A stretch of 64,000 bases of DNA from Tetramitus jugosus (Eukaryota > Heterolobosea > Eutetramitea > Acrasida > Vahlkampfiidae), in the NCBI GenBank assembly GCA_937625935.1, contig OW569365.1, positions 1 through 64,000 on the forward strand, written 5' to 3'. Numbering within the stretch: position 1 is the first letter of the stretch; the number at the start of each line of letters is the position of its first letter. Made by a program: the position numbers and the translations under genes. The notes below the pieces were generated by a model. It did not search any database. It was not told where the DNA came from and saw only the letters and a list, made by a program, of their open reading frames with translations. Below are positions 41,975 through 53,210 of this stretch, piece by piece.

Positions 41975-44765
41975 TTAGTCAGATTTTTTACCACTCTTCT
42001 TTCCCTTCTTGTTCTTCTTGGGAGATGGTTCTTCTTCATTTGTCTGTTCTGGCTCTTCGACAGTATCAGGTACTACTTCTTCCTTGACTTCTTCGTCTTG
42101 CTTCTCCTCTGTTTGTTGTTCTACAGGGGCACTTGTGTGTTCAGTGGTATCAGCATGTTCCTGCACTTGGAAAACATCTCTCTCGTTCCAGTCCTTGTAT
42201 TCAGAGTAGCGAACTGCTGGGATGACATTGCTATAGAAATCTCGCGATATCTTTTCGGCCGAGAACGATTCGTGCCAGTTGTCGAACAAGCCTGGGTACT
42301 CTTCAGGATCTGCAATGGCTTCACCAATACGGGCACTCTTTGAGTCCTTCAACAATTGGGCCTTCCATTGTTTAACAACAGAATGAGCAAGACTTGGTGC
42401 ATACGTGCGGGCCATGAATGCAGCTTCGGTGAACCTCTGTTCGGCAACAAGATCATTCACACAGCTCTCTACGTCACCACACATCAAGTTGGCAATGAAT
42501 CGAACATTTCCTCTTCCCTTTTGACCAACTTCCTTCACACCATCATAGTCAGCCAACGAACTGTACAAAACTAAGAGATCTCCATAATTATTTCCTCGAG
42601 TGTATGCTTCCTTGGCCAAGTCAAAGTCTCCCAACTTGACACCCAACTCTCCTACTCTCTTGTAATCTTGTTCGTTTTGACACAAGTCGAATGCTCTTTG
42701 CAGGTCGTTCAATTCGAGAGCCAATTGGAATTGGAAAATTGGATCCTTTGCCAAATTGATGGCAATATCCTTAAGGTCGTGCTTTGCCAAGAATCGAGAC
42801 AATTCATCATAGGCATCCTCTGGAACCTCTCCTGCGTCCAAAATCGCTTGCGCAGCACCCAAATCACCTCTTATGATCGCAGTTTGATATTTTAATACAT
42901 TCATATTCAAGTCTTGAGCCAGAACAACTCTCTTCTGATTCATGAAATAGAGCTTATTATACTTTTGTACAAATCCCAAGAATCTGTATCCCTTTTCGAC
43001 ATGGAACAAAAATTGTACATCTCCTCCAATATAGTACTTGCACTGATTCTCGTGATTTACATATACAAATACATCACCAATGAATTGTCCCTTCTTCACA
43101 CGTTCTCCAGAAGGACTAGTAGATTCGACTTCTAGTGCATCAGCGAGACCTTCCTCAGGCAAAGCACCTTGTCCAAGAGCAGTCTTCAAAACGTTCGCAT
43201 TAAATCTCAAAATGAAGAATTGATCTTGGCAACAAAGAGCAACATAATCGCCATTTTCACTCCACAAAATCTCATGAGGTGCTACTTCAATCGATCTCAC
43301 CAATTGACAAGTCTCCCAATCGTACAGACAAACAAATTCATCTCCTCTCACAGCGATCAAATTACCGCCAAATATTTTTTGTGGAGGGAAGAATGGTTTC
43401 CACACCTTGTGTTCCTTAAAGTCCTTGAACACCTTCAATTGTCCAGATTTCTCTCTGATGCAGTATTGACCAGCACCAGGTCCCCAAACAAGCTCCTCTG
43501 CTTGTCCATAGGACTTACTACGCCATGAGATGGCAGCATAAATGACATATTCTCCATCTCCACACAAGCTAACAAATCTTCCCTTGCTGTCGTGCATCAT
43601 CTGTCTAGGATATACATCAACGCTACCAAAGTCCTTACCACCTGTCCAAGGACCACCAGCCTTCTCGATCGTACCACCAGCGACTTCACCACCTTCGCTC
43701 ACAACAACCTTTCCCTTTCTGTCCATGCTGCCAGCCCAACCTTCCTTACCCAACTTTACAACAACTGTACCGTAGTCGTAACCAATGGCAAGATCAGTGC
43801 TGTTTGAGTGAACAGCAAAGGACCAAACTCTGTCCAATCCATAGTTCAATGTCTCCAACAATTGGAATGTGTGAGCGTGATAAATGGTGACAATGTGATC
43901 CTCTGATCCGGTAATGATCAATGGAAGCTTTGGATGGAAGCAACAGGCAGTTACATTGTGAGAATGAGCAGTCAATTTTTGAATTTGAGACTTGGTCTGA
44001 TAATCCCAAATAATAACAGTGGTATCATCACTGCCAGACACCAAAAATGGCTTATCACCACCTTGGTACCACTCGACCCAGTTCACACCCTTTGTATGAC
44101 CCTGGAGTCCATAGTTCAATGTACCATTAATGTTCCACACACGGATCACACCGTCCAAGCATGCTGTAGCAAACACATTTGGATCCACAGGTGACCAACT
44201 ATACACAGACACACAAAAACAATGTGCGAAAAATCGGAAAAAACAAAAAAAAACTGTGAGCAAAAAAAAACCCATGTTGAGTGGTGGTGACACGATGGTT
44301 GTGAACAACATACCTTGCATTCATGACATAGTGCGTGTGCTGTTCAAATGTAAACTCCAAACTGAAATTCTTTTCCCAATTCCACAATCTTGCAGTCATA
44401 TCATCACCAGTACTGATAAACAATGGCTTTGTTGGATGAATCGTAATATTTCTAATATAGTCAGTGTGAGCCTCAAAAGAGTGCTCCAATTGACCAGTGT
44501 TATAGTTGAATATACGAATAATCATGTCGTCACTTCCTGTTATGATCCATTTTTTTCTTGGAATGAATTTGGCTGTACGAACAGGCAGACCTTGACTGGA
44601 TGCAGTAAATGTCTTGATGACCTTTTGACTGTCAACGTCTTGGATCAATACTTTACCATTGTACAGTGCAGAGAGAACCCATGGTTCAGTTGGATGTATA
44701 TCAACAGCTTTCACACGTTCTGATCTTTGCAAAAACTTCTTCTTCAAATCGAGGCGATAACTCAT
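41975..44765 (-). CDS. COPB2: Coatomer subunit beta' (beta'-COP)
   Basis: Exon 1 (44765-44314) and exon 2 (44198-41975) join across a 115-bp intron, giving 891 residues (human about 906). The start MSYRLDLKKKFLQRSERVKAVDIHP is diagnostic. Two WD40 propellers occupy residues 1 to about 600 (GSDDMIIRIFNYNTGQ, WIITGSDD, SASLDG-equivalent TACLDGVIRVWN). The alpha-solenoid follows (FLAKHDLKDIAINLAKDPIFQFQLALELNDL). The tail is acidic then Lys-rich (PKKNKKGKKSGKKS). beta'-COP is part of the COPI cage that buds Golgi-to-ER vesicles and reads dilysine signals. Splicing restores HYVMNASWSPVDP, as expected in the propeller. Confidence 0.95.
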
Positions 44766-45113
44766 ATTTTGTGCGTGGTTTTGATGAGTGTGTTGGTATC
44801 AAAAATGATGATGATGAATTGGGGTGGAGAGAAGAGATTGTGATGATGTCGATTTTTTTTTGTTTTTTTCGCTGATTTGTTGTAAGATCGACTATTTTTA
44901 CTCATTTACTCCGTGTGGAACGCAAAGCATTCAGTACCACATGGTTCGAATGACACATTGGTGTGGTCACTCTGATGATTCAGTACACTTCGACTCCATA
45001 TATTATCTGGAGTTCTCAAGAACGATTGATCAAAACGAGGGAATCAAGTCGGATACTAAAGTATTTCTCCGACGGAATTTACGACAGATACCTGCTTCCG
45101 AAATAACTACGGA
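44766..45113. other. Intergenic between beta'-COP start and tRNA-Gly
   Basis: This 348-bp gap contains the beta'-COP promoter side, including a T-rich stretch near 44849-44871. I see no further gene; the short open frames here have no recognisable character. Confidence 0.45.
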
Positions 45114-45184
45114 GCATTGATGGTGTAGAGGCAGCATCTCAGCCTTCCAAGCTGAGGACCCGGGTTCGATTCCCGGTCAATGCA
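45114..45184 (+). tRNA. tRNA-Gly(UCC)
   Basis: Acceptor stem GCATTGA / TCAATGC, D arm with TGGTGTAGAGGCAGCA, anticodon stem TCAGC / GCTGA with loop CTTCCAA (anticodon TCC), and T arm CCGGG-TTCGATT-CCCGG form a full cloverleaf of 71 nt including discriminator A. There is no intron. TTTT follows at 45185-45188 as the Pol III terminator. No retroelement is seen within 200 bp. Confidence 0.95.
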
Positions 45185-45255
45185 TTTTGGCTCTTCTAGC
45201 CAGCCGTTCTACAGTTTTCTGTTAGGCGCGAATCATTAGAGACTCTGAGAGATTC

Positions 45256-46707
45256 ATGATGGAAGTTAACACAACATTGTTTCGAGCTGAAACAGAAAAA
45301 ATGGATTCATCTAGTGGGGGTAGAATGAGTCCGAAAACGTGGGGTGAGTCATTGATGATGTACAAGATTGAGAAGTCGATCCCTGTATATGGTAAGAATT
45401 TGCCTCAAGTGTACAGAGCAACAAGAGACAAGAGTAGTGAATGGAGAGAGAAGGATAGGGAATTGAATCCAATTCTTCAGTCATTTATAGATCCTGTAGT
45501 AGAAGAGAAACAACGAACAAAGGAAGAAGGGTACAAGAAGAGTCATTTCTTGAGAGCTCAAGATCGATCAGTTGTGAACACTAGTGTTTACAATATTCTG
45601 ACTCTCGAGAACTATCAGGAAAGAGAGGAAGGTCAACGACAACTTTACCTGAACAAACTCTCAAACAAGACCGAGTCCATTAAAATTACAAGGAATCCGA
45701 ATGATACGAGTCGTCCTAGTAAGGATCCAATTGATGCAATAGCAAGAAAAAAGAAGTTTTACAAGGTGATGAGTGAATATGACAATGTATATAATCGGTA
45801 TTTTGATGACGACGAAGAAGAGCATAGGAAACAAAGTGATTTTGAGAAGTTGAATCAGAGTGCGCTAGCTAACTGCAAGAAACTGCAATCCAGAAGTAAT
45901 TATTACTTGAACCCCCTGTTCCCTACAGATTCAACAGATATCGAAAAACTAGACAAGCAAGCGAGAGATGAGTTTGGGACGAAGAGGAAAGTTATTCCTC
46001 AACATATGGTCTTACAGGAATCAAATGGCTATGATATTTTGAAAACAGACCTAGTTCTAGATCAGAGCGTCATTGACCAAGTTGAGAAGCGAGAAAAGAT
46101 CGTTCTGGCAAAACATTTTAAGAACAATGCTGCCGAGCTTGAGGTGAAGAAGAACCGAGAAATCAAGAGTAACCAAACTCAGTTTCGGAGAACAATGAAC
46201 AAGAGTACGCATGCTCGCTTGAGAGATGAATTCTCAACTCCTTATCATCTTCTGTCCAACAAATCCTATGTGGGAATAGACTCGATACCTCCTCCAATCA
46301 ATCTGAGTTACATGAGAAGCGATGAGAGAAGTAGAACTGTGTGGCAGAATGCAACCATACAGAGGGAAGATGCTGAACAACTACTGGACAATACGAGCCC
46401 AAAGGCGAAAGTTTTCTCTGGACGTCGAAAGAAATCAGCTTGGCTCCACCACCAAATTCAAGGAACCGAGAGTGGATCAGTACGGAGCGTGGTCATTCCC
46501 CAAAAACTGTCCAAGGACACGCCGTCGGTCTTGTACGATACGCCAGCACTTAAGCTCGGAAAGAGTGGACGAATATGTGTTGACAATGTAGTTGTTTATC
46601 CAGTGAAAGAAAGGAGAGATTCTTGTCCTTCGATTCCTGCAACAATATCTGAAATAACAAAAAGAAGGAGACCAAATACAACAGGAAAGCGAAAAAATCC
46701 CCATTGA
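45256..46707 (+). CDS. Basic, helical protein of unknown function
   Basis: The protein has 483 residues. It starts at ATG 45256, with alternatives at 45259 and 45301. It is Lys/Arg/Glu-rich with predicted helices (EKKRQRTKEEGYKK-like, VIDQVEKREKIVLAKHFKNNAAELEVKK) and no membrane segment. I recognise no catalytic motif. The end is basic (KERRDSC...KRRRPNTTGKRKNPH), possibly a nuclear or microtubule-binding tail. It is convergent with IFT121, 37 bp from that gene's stop. A cytoskeletal or axonemal role is only a guess from composition and neighbours. Confidence 0.7.
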   Translation: MMEVNTTLFRAETEKMDSSSGGRMSPKTWGESLMMYKIEKSIPVYGKNLPQVYRATRDKSSEWREKDRELNPILQSFIDPVVEEKQRTKEEGYKKSHFLRAQDRSVVNTSVYNILTLENYQEREEGQRQLYLNKLSNKTESIKITRNPNDTSRPSKDPIDAIARKKKFYKVMSEYDNVYNRYFDDDEEEHRKQSDFEKLNQSALANCKKLQSRSNYYLNPLFPTDSTDIEKLDKQARDEFGTKRKVIPQHMVLQESNGYDILKTDLVLDQSVIDQVEKREKIVLAKHFKNNAAELEVKKNREIKSNQTQFRRTMNKSTHARLRDEFSTPYHLLSNKSYVGIDSIPPPINLSYMRSDERSRTVWQNATIQREDAEQLLDNTSPKAKVFSGRRKKSAWLHHQIQGTESGSVRSVVIPQKLSKDTPSVLYDTPALKLGKSGRICVDNVVVYPVKERRDSCPSIPATISEITKRRRPNTTGKRKNPH

Positions 46708-46744
46708 CACTCTATTACAATGAGATAAAACGTAATTTATGAGT

Positions 46745-49700
46745 TTATTCTTCAATTAAGGTATGGCACAGAGGACAATTATGGGTCTTGTATAAGGCAT
46801 GTTCAAGCACGCGATGTTTACAGGCAGGGCAAGTCCAAGCAGGAGCATTGAAAATATTTCTCCCAGTTGCAACACATGCATAAAATGGTGTGTGGCATCC
46901 CGAGCACCTGTTTTCATACTCAAACGCTGAGTGACCGCACTTTTCACAAGTTCCTTTAGGCTCTAACTTGGTCCCATTGACAGGAGGATGCATAGTGAAT
47001 ATTTCGATGGCCAGTGCTTGAATTTGAGTCCTATATTTTGATTGTTCCTCAGCAGTCAATCTGGAATCTTCATATGATTCGAGCTTGACAAATGCTTTTG
47101 AGCAGTGTTTGTAGTCCTCAGCATAGAATGTAGCAAGAGCAATTAAAGAATACATATCCTTTGTATTCAGAATATCCTCATACTGTATCAATCGAAGTGC
47201 AGTATTGAGTGCATCTTCGTATTTCTCTTGACCCAGTTGCCTCTGACACAACATTAAGAAATGATAGGCTTCAGCTCCTTTCCAGGCGTTATCTAGAGTT
47301 TTGTCATATCCGATCGTCATTTCATGCTCCATCAAACCTTTCAAGGCTAGTTTCGTGTTCGCTCCTTCAGTATCTAACAATCTTCTCTTCACTTGCTCAA
47401 TATCGAGAGCTGCGAATACAAATAGCATTTTAGCCTTCAGAGGCTGCAATTTCACATTAGCTGCCTCTTGTGCCAGCCTTGTTAGCAATTTGGCAGATTC
47501 AGTGTTTCTATTCGCCTTTTGATAAAGCTCGATCGCTTCTGGTATCATTCCTTTCTCAACTAGAACAGTGGCATACCTGAACAATATTTCTTCGACATCC
47601 TTCATATTATTCTGCTCCGCTAATTCAACTGCCTTATCCCAAAGATTTAATGAAACACAGGTATCGATTGCCTTTCGGACGTCACCTCCTTTTAAGAAAG
47701 CTCTAACAGCACTCTGTGCGATACCAGCAGCAGAGAATTTATCTCCAATATCGAAAAGAAGAGGACTTGACTCGGGCAGAACATTGACCAGCTTTTCCAA
47801 AGATTTAAAATCTTCCTTCTTGTAATACACTTGAACTAATTTCTCGTAGTTCTCTGACTTAATATAGTGCTGCAGTGCACGACTCCACATGTGTCTGTCA
47901 ACAAAGTAATCACCTATTTGGTTGTATGTTTCTTTTTTCATCTCATCATTTCCGCCCCCTTCTTTTAGCAGCTGCAGTACTCCGAACCAATCTCCCACTT
48001 CTTTTCGTAGTTCAATCGCTAAATCTTTTCGATCTATTTGTTTGTAGATTCGTTCAGCCTCATCAAAGTTCTTAAAGTAAGTTGCAATTTCGGCCTGTTG
48101 TTTCAGTCGATCCTTAAACTCTCTCAATTTTTTGACAAATTGAACTCCTTGGAAATCACCAGAATTGATAAAGGCTCTGTGTGCGATGTCATACTCCTGT
48201 TTCTGTAGAGCTGCTTCTGCTAGAAGCTTGTACAATCTGGGATGAGGATTGTCCTTAACAAATACAAACGCGTCCTCTAAACTAACGGAACTGATGATCT
48301 TTTTAGTGTCCCTGAGCGATCTTGTTTCGTATGACTGAATATTCTCCTTGTTTGGTCTTTCAGGGTCTATCATGATTTCATCCAATAAAACTCCTTTTAT
48401 CTTCAAATTGTTGAAACCACAAAGAAAGGCCGAGCTAGGTTTCGGTTCTTCAGGAAGAGTATTTCTAAATGTGTATAATTTGGTTTTCTCCATGATTGCG
48501 AATAATTCCGGATTATCCTCGCTCCAAATCATATCCCAAACTTCTTTTCTTTCCAAGTCAAGTTGCTCGATTTCATTCGTCATCATTCTTGACTTCTTAT
48601 CACTGCTGGTATTTAACTTGTACAACGAAAAAACACCATTGATGTCAATGACGGACAACCGAGAAGAATCACAGTTAATCGCAAGAACCTGAGGTCGACA
48701 CTTCAATACGAATCTATCAACCAATGTCAAGCCTGATATTGCATACTGATAAACAGTACCAGACTCTCTAGCAACGAGTAAATGTTTCTCGGTAGCACAT
48801 ATGGCACAAATACTGTCACTTGTATCACTCTCCTTAAACTTTCCTTTGAATGATCTAGCAACGTTTTCGTCAATGTGGAAGAAAAATTCATTCTCATCGC
48901 GCTTAATGTCGCTGGATAATCCTACTCCTTGCTTTCTTCTATGTTGCCAGACGTAAACATTTGACTCTGAGGCCACGATCACATGACTAGGTGTCATTGC
49001 AATATGAAGTGGCTCTATCGATAGGTATTTGGTTTCTATTGGACTTCCAATTGAATTACAGATTATTAGAATATACTTTTTGTCCGGAGTTTGCTGCATC
49101 TGATCGGCCTTAGTAACTAGAATACAATTTTCTCCAACGGCTCTGATTGCCACCAAACGTTTAATGTACTTCACAAACTTGTCATCTGTTTTAGAGTTCC
49201 AAAATACAACACAATGCTCGGGTCTATCCAACTTTGTGAATGAGTAAACAAGAGTGTTCTTATTGAACCAACCCCATTTGTAATCTGGGCGAACATTCGC
49301 GAAAAACACATAAGAGTCTACAGCTAACGCCAGTCGCAGCCCTGTACCTTCCCAAGATATTCCAGCGACTCCAGAACCAGGTATCTTGAGAGTTTTCAAA
49401 TGAATACCATAGGGATTGTAAAATTGGACAACACTGATCACTTTGTCTTCTCCTGTATCTTGTGCTCCGCATATCGCAAGGACTGTACCCTGACAATTCC
49501 ATTTGATTTTGGACACTCTCATCTCCGTATCGACAAGAATTGGATTTTCGTCAAGTTCTGTCCTCATCAATTGACACCTTCCATTCTCGTAGCAAATAGC
49601 AAGAGCAGGTGAGTTGATGTCGCTATAGCCTTCACTGCCGTCATACCAATCGATACCAGCCAACGAGTGGCTCAGAGATTCATCCTCCAAACAAGCAATT

Positions 49701-50419
49701 TTCACATCACACTATCATCCGTGTGAGAAGATTCATTTCTTTGTGGTGAAAGAAAACAAAAGAGGATAGATGTAACATACTGTTGGCATTCCATTTTTTG
49801 CGTCATAAATTTTCACTTGTCCCTGCAACGTTCCAAACAATATATATTTTCCATCAGGAGACCACTCAACATGAGACAGTGTAGTTTTTAATTCCTTTCC
49901 CCACAATCTATTTCCATCTACACTTCCCACAATCACCGCACCATCTTCGTACACAATACAAATCTTTTCCCCGTCCGAAGTCCACTTCAAATCTCTAACC
50001 ACACTCTGATTTCTGTTGTTGATCATTTCTTCGAACCACATACCCTTGTGTAGCAACCACACGATAATGAGGCCATTATCGTCAGATGATGTTAACTTTC
50101 GAAAGTTCTCATTCCACCCAACAACATTCGTCCTTCCTGTTGAGAGAGAGTGAGATCAATATTGAGAACAAACACTTGTGATGAGAACAACAAACTTGGA
50201 TTCCTTACCTTTGTGACCCTCTAGTGTTTGATTCATTGTTAATGAGGTTGGAGCAGCTATCCCCTTGTATGAAGTCTCTTCTGTCGTTTCGAGCTTGAGA
50301 ACTTTGAGGAGACCTTGCTCTCCTCCACACGCTATCCATCCTTCCTCAGTGTTCCAACTGATACTCTTCAGTTTTACCCCATTGGGAATCGCAATCTTCT
50401 TTGATAGAAATATCCACAT
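46745..50419 (-). CDS. IFT121: Intraflagellar transport protein IFT121/WDR35
   Basis: Three exons (50419-50209, 50136-49781, 49711-46745) with introns of 72 and 69 bp give 1177 residues (family about 1170-1180). It starts with the family-typical [24 protein letters not shown]-terminal WD40 propellers are followed by a TPR-rich solenoid (about residues 550-1080; [39 protein letters not shown]). Paired C-terminal zinc-binding motifs end the protein ([39 protein letters not shown]). IFT121 belongs to IFT complex A, which drives retrograde transport in cilia and import of membrane proteins. Its presence argues for a flagellated stage. Confidence 0.95.
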
Positions 50420-50627
50420 CTTGAACCCTGGACAAAGAAGAATAGAAAGATAATCGGTGATTGCTAGTCGTAGAACCGGGAGTAAATATCGCGCCTAATA
50501 CACAGTTTTCCCGGCATTTGATCGTCGGGTAAAAGGGTAAAAAAGCCCTCGCACGAGTGCATGTGAAAACTACCAAGATCTCCCCACACAACAAGCAAAA
50601 AGCTTCCAACAAAACAACACACACAAA

Positions 50628-53135
50628 ATGAGTCGAATTACTGATCTCTTCCGTGTGATCCAAGGTGTCAACATGGTCACCAGAGCTTCCTACCAACAAT
50701 GGCACAAACACAATCGCTACGCCACAAGCTCTCTCACACTCTATCCTTCTTCACCACTGAGCGAAGCATCCCACGCACTCAAATCGACTACACAATCCCT
50801 CCACAATGTCATCTCTCTTGCCACTACTACTACTACCAACCCTACTACCACCACTACCCAACAACAACAATCAACTATTATTCACAACAACAACAATAAT
50901 GAACAACAGTTTACAATGACATCATCATCATCATCAGCAGAAGAAGAACCATTGATTTTTTATAATACATTTGGTAACACGACCACTTACAATGATGATG
51001 CGAACATTCAACAACAACCATCACATGAACATCCTGAGAGTATAACAGTAGATCACTCACCTACATTTGTATCACTGAGAGACACGAATCAAGTTCACAA
51101 TGAACGAGTCGATCTCATGAACGAAATGCAAAGTTCTGGATTGACCTCTGAAACGACTACATCTTTACCTAACATTGACACTGATGCTGCTGATATGATG
51201 TCATCATCATCAACAAAAACAATGACAAGAATGACAAGAACAACAAAAACGACAACTACGGAAGCAACAGCAGCAACAGCAACAACAGGTTTGTTTCAAA
51301 TGAGTGAAGCGACACCATATGATCCAAGTACGTTCAGTGACCCTATTTTCAATCAATTTGTTCCACCTGAATTCAATGATCAACAACAGCAACAACAACA
51401 AATACGATCATCCACTACCTATTCTACCTTTTCAGCTGCTGTACCACCTACTACTGCTACTACCGTACAACAACAACAACCACTCTCTTCCACTGTTACT
51501 AGTAATACAGCAGCAACAACAGCAACAACAGCAGCAGTGGCAGCAGCAGTAGAAACAACAACAACGACTACAACAGTCATTGAACAAGCATCATCTGCCA
51601 TCAATAACAACAACAACAATAAGAAACAATCACCTTTTGAAGGCAACAATACTAGCAACAATAATAATAATAAACCAACAACAACAACAAGAGTATTGCG
51701 TGAAAGAGCTGTTCCATCATCCAGTTTTGGCCGAGCAGTGCAATTCTCTGGTCTGGGTGCACAATTGATTTATGGAACAGTGAGTGAAGCATTCCGAAGA
51801 AATTTTTTCAATTCTAGCACTAGTAGCAGTAGTGAATCATCATTGACTAGTAGTAGTGGTAATGCCAACTCGAGTGTGTTTGTCAATGAACAGAATGCAC
51901 AAGCATTGGCCGATGCATTGTGCAAGATGAGAGGAGCGGCACTCAAATTGGGTCAAATGTTGTCCATTCAGGATGAATCCATGGTACCTCCAGTGATTCA
52001 AAAAGCGTTGGAACGAGTGAGACACTCTGCTGACATTATGCCACGAAAGCAGTTGGAACAAGTGTTGCGCGAAGAGTTGGGAGAACAGTGGCGCGATCAG
52101 TTTTTGGAGTTTGAGATGCAACCAATGGCTGCTGCATCTATCGGGCAAGTGCATCGAGGAGTGCTCAAAAAGGATGGAAGAGAGGTGGCAGTCAAGATTC
52201 AATACCCAGGTGTAGCCAACAGTATTGACAGTGATATTCGCAATGTGAAGAGAATTGTCGATTATACGAATTTGATACCCAAGGGTGCATTCATCAATGA
52301 CACGATGAATCAAGCCAGAAAAGAGTTGCAAATGGAGTGTGATTACGAGAGAGAAGCAGAGTGCCAACGCAGATTCAAGTCATTGTTGCAAGAGGCTGTG
52401 GAAGAAGAGAGACAGAGAATTCAAAAGGAGGGAAGCGCGTCACAATTCGAGCCACCAATGAGTGCGTTCCATGTTCCCGATGTGATTGATGAGTTGAGCA
52501 CGAAGCGCATCTTGACCACAGAAATGATTCACGGTTTCTCCATTGACAATTTGTCTACAGCAGATGTCGACACAAGAAACTATGTGGCTCGTAGTATTCT
52601 TAAACTGTGCCTCAAGGAGTTGTTCGAATTCCGATTCATGCAAACAGATCCAAACTGGAGCAACTTTTTCTACGATCCAAACACTGGAAAGATTAACTTG
52701 ATTGATTTTGGTGCGTGCTTGGAATTCCCAAAGCATTTCATTGATCAGTACATTCGAGTGGTGCATGCCAGTGCAACAAAGGATCAAGACACTGTGATTG
52801 ATGCCAGTATTAAGATGGGATTCTTGACGGGAGATGAAACTCAGGTCATGTTTGACGCGCATGCCAAGGCAGCCATGTTGGTCGGTGAGCCATTCTCCAG
52901 AGAAGGCATTTTCGATTTCAAGGGTCATGCCATGCCAGAGAAAGTAAGCGCCGTTTTGCCAACCATGCTCAAGCACAGACTCACACCACCGCCACCCGTC
53001 ACATACTCACTGCATCGAAAGCTCAGTGGTGCCTTCCTGCTATGCTACAAACTGAATGCATCCATTGCATGCAGAGATATTTTCATGGACGTCTACAAGA
53101 GATATCACTCAGATCTCAAGCCAGACCACAAGTAA
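50628..53135 (+). CDS. COQ8: COQ8/ADCK3-type atypical kinase (UbiB family), mitochondrial
   Basis: The protein has 835 residues. The basic N-terminus fits a mitochondrial signal. Residues about 60-380 are unusually long and low complexity (Thr, Gln and Asn runs). The conserved UbiB core follows: KxGQ motif MRGAALKLGQMLSIQD near residue 437, Ala-rich loop AAASIGQVH near 500 replacing the Gly loop, VAVKIQYPGV, EREAECQRRF, QTDPNWSNFFYD and LIDFGACLEFP. These are the diagnostic ADCK3/COQ8 motifs. COQ8 uses ATP hydrolysis to support the coenzyme Q biosynthesis complex in the inner membrane. The low-complexity insert is probably lineage-specific. Confidence 0.93.
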   Translation: MSRITDLFRVIQGVNMVTRASYQQWHKHNRYATSSLTLYPSSPLSEASHALKSTTQSLHNVISLATTTTTNPTTTTTQQQQSTIIHNNNNNEQQFTMTSSSSSAEEEPLIFYNTFGNTTTYNDDANIQQQPSHEHPESITVDHSPTFVSLRDTNQVHNERVDLMNEMQSSGLTSETTTSLPNIDTDAADMMSSSSTKTMTRMTRTTKTTTTEATAATATTGLFQMSEATPYDPSTFSDPIFNQFVPPEFNDQQQQQQQIRSSTTYSTFSAAVPPTTATTVQQQQPLSSTVTSNTAATTATTAAVAAAVETTTTTTTVIEQASSAINNNNNNKKQSPFEGNNTSNNNNNKPTTTTRVLRERAVPSSSFGRAVQFSGLGAQLIYGTVSEAFRRNFFNSSTSSSSESSLTSSSGNANSSVFVNEQNAQALADALCKMRGAALKLGQMLSIQDESMVPPVIQKALERVRHSADIMPRKQLEQVLREELGEQWRDQFLEFEMQPMAAASIGQVHRGVLKKDGREVAVKIQYPGVANSIDSDIRNVKRIVDYTNLIPKGAFINDTMNQARKELQMECDYEREAECQRRFKSLLQEAVEEERQRIQKEGSASQFEPPMSAFHVPDVIDELSTKRILTTEMIHGFSIDNLSTADVDTRNYVARSILKLCLKELFEFRFMQTDPNWSNFFYDPNTGKINLIDFGACLEFPKHFIDQYIRVVHASATKDQDTVIDASIKMGFLTGDETQVMFDAHAKAAMLVGEPFSREGIFDFKGHAMPEKVSAVLPTMLKHRLTPPPPVTYSLHRKLSGAFLLCYKLNASIACRDIFMDVYKRYHSDLKPDHK

Positions 53136-53210
53136 ATTAAGATTTTGATTCACATGAATTCGTTTTATCAAATCGTAATGTAATCATATTCATGTCTTTT
53201 ACACTCGTCA

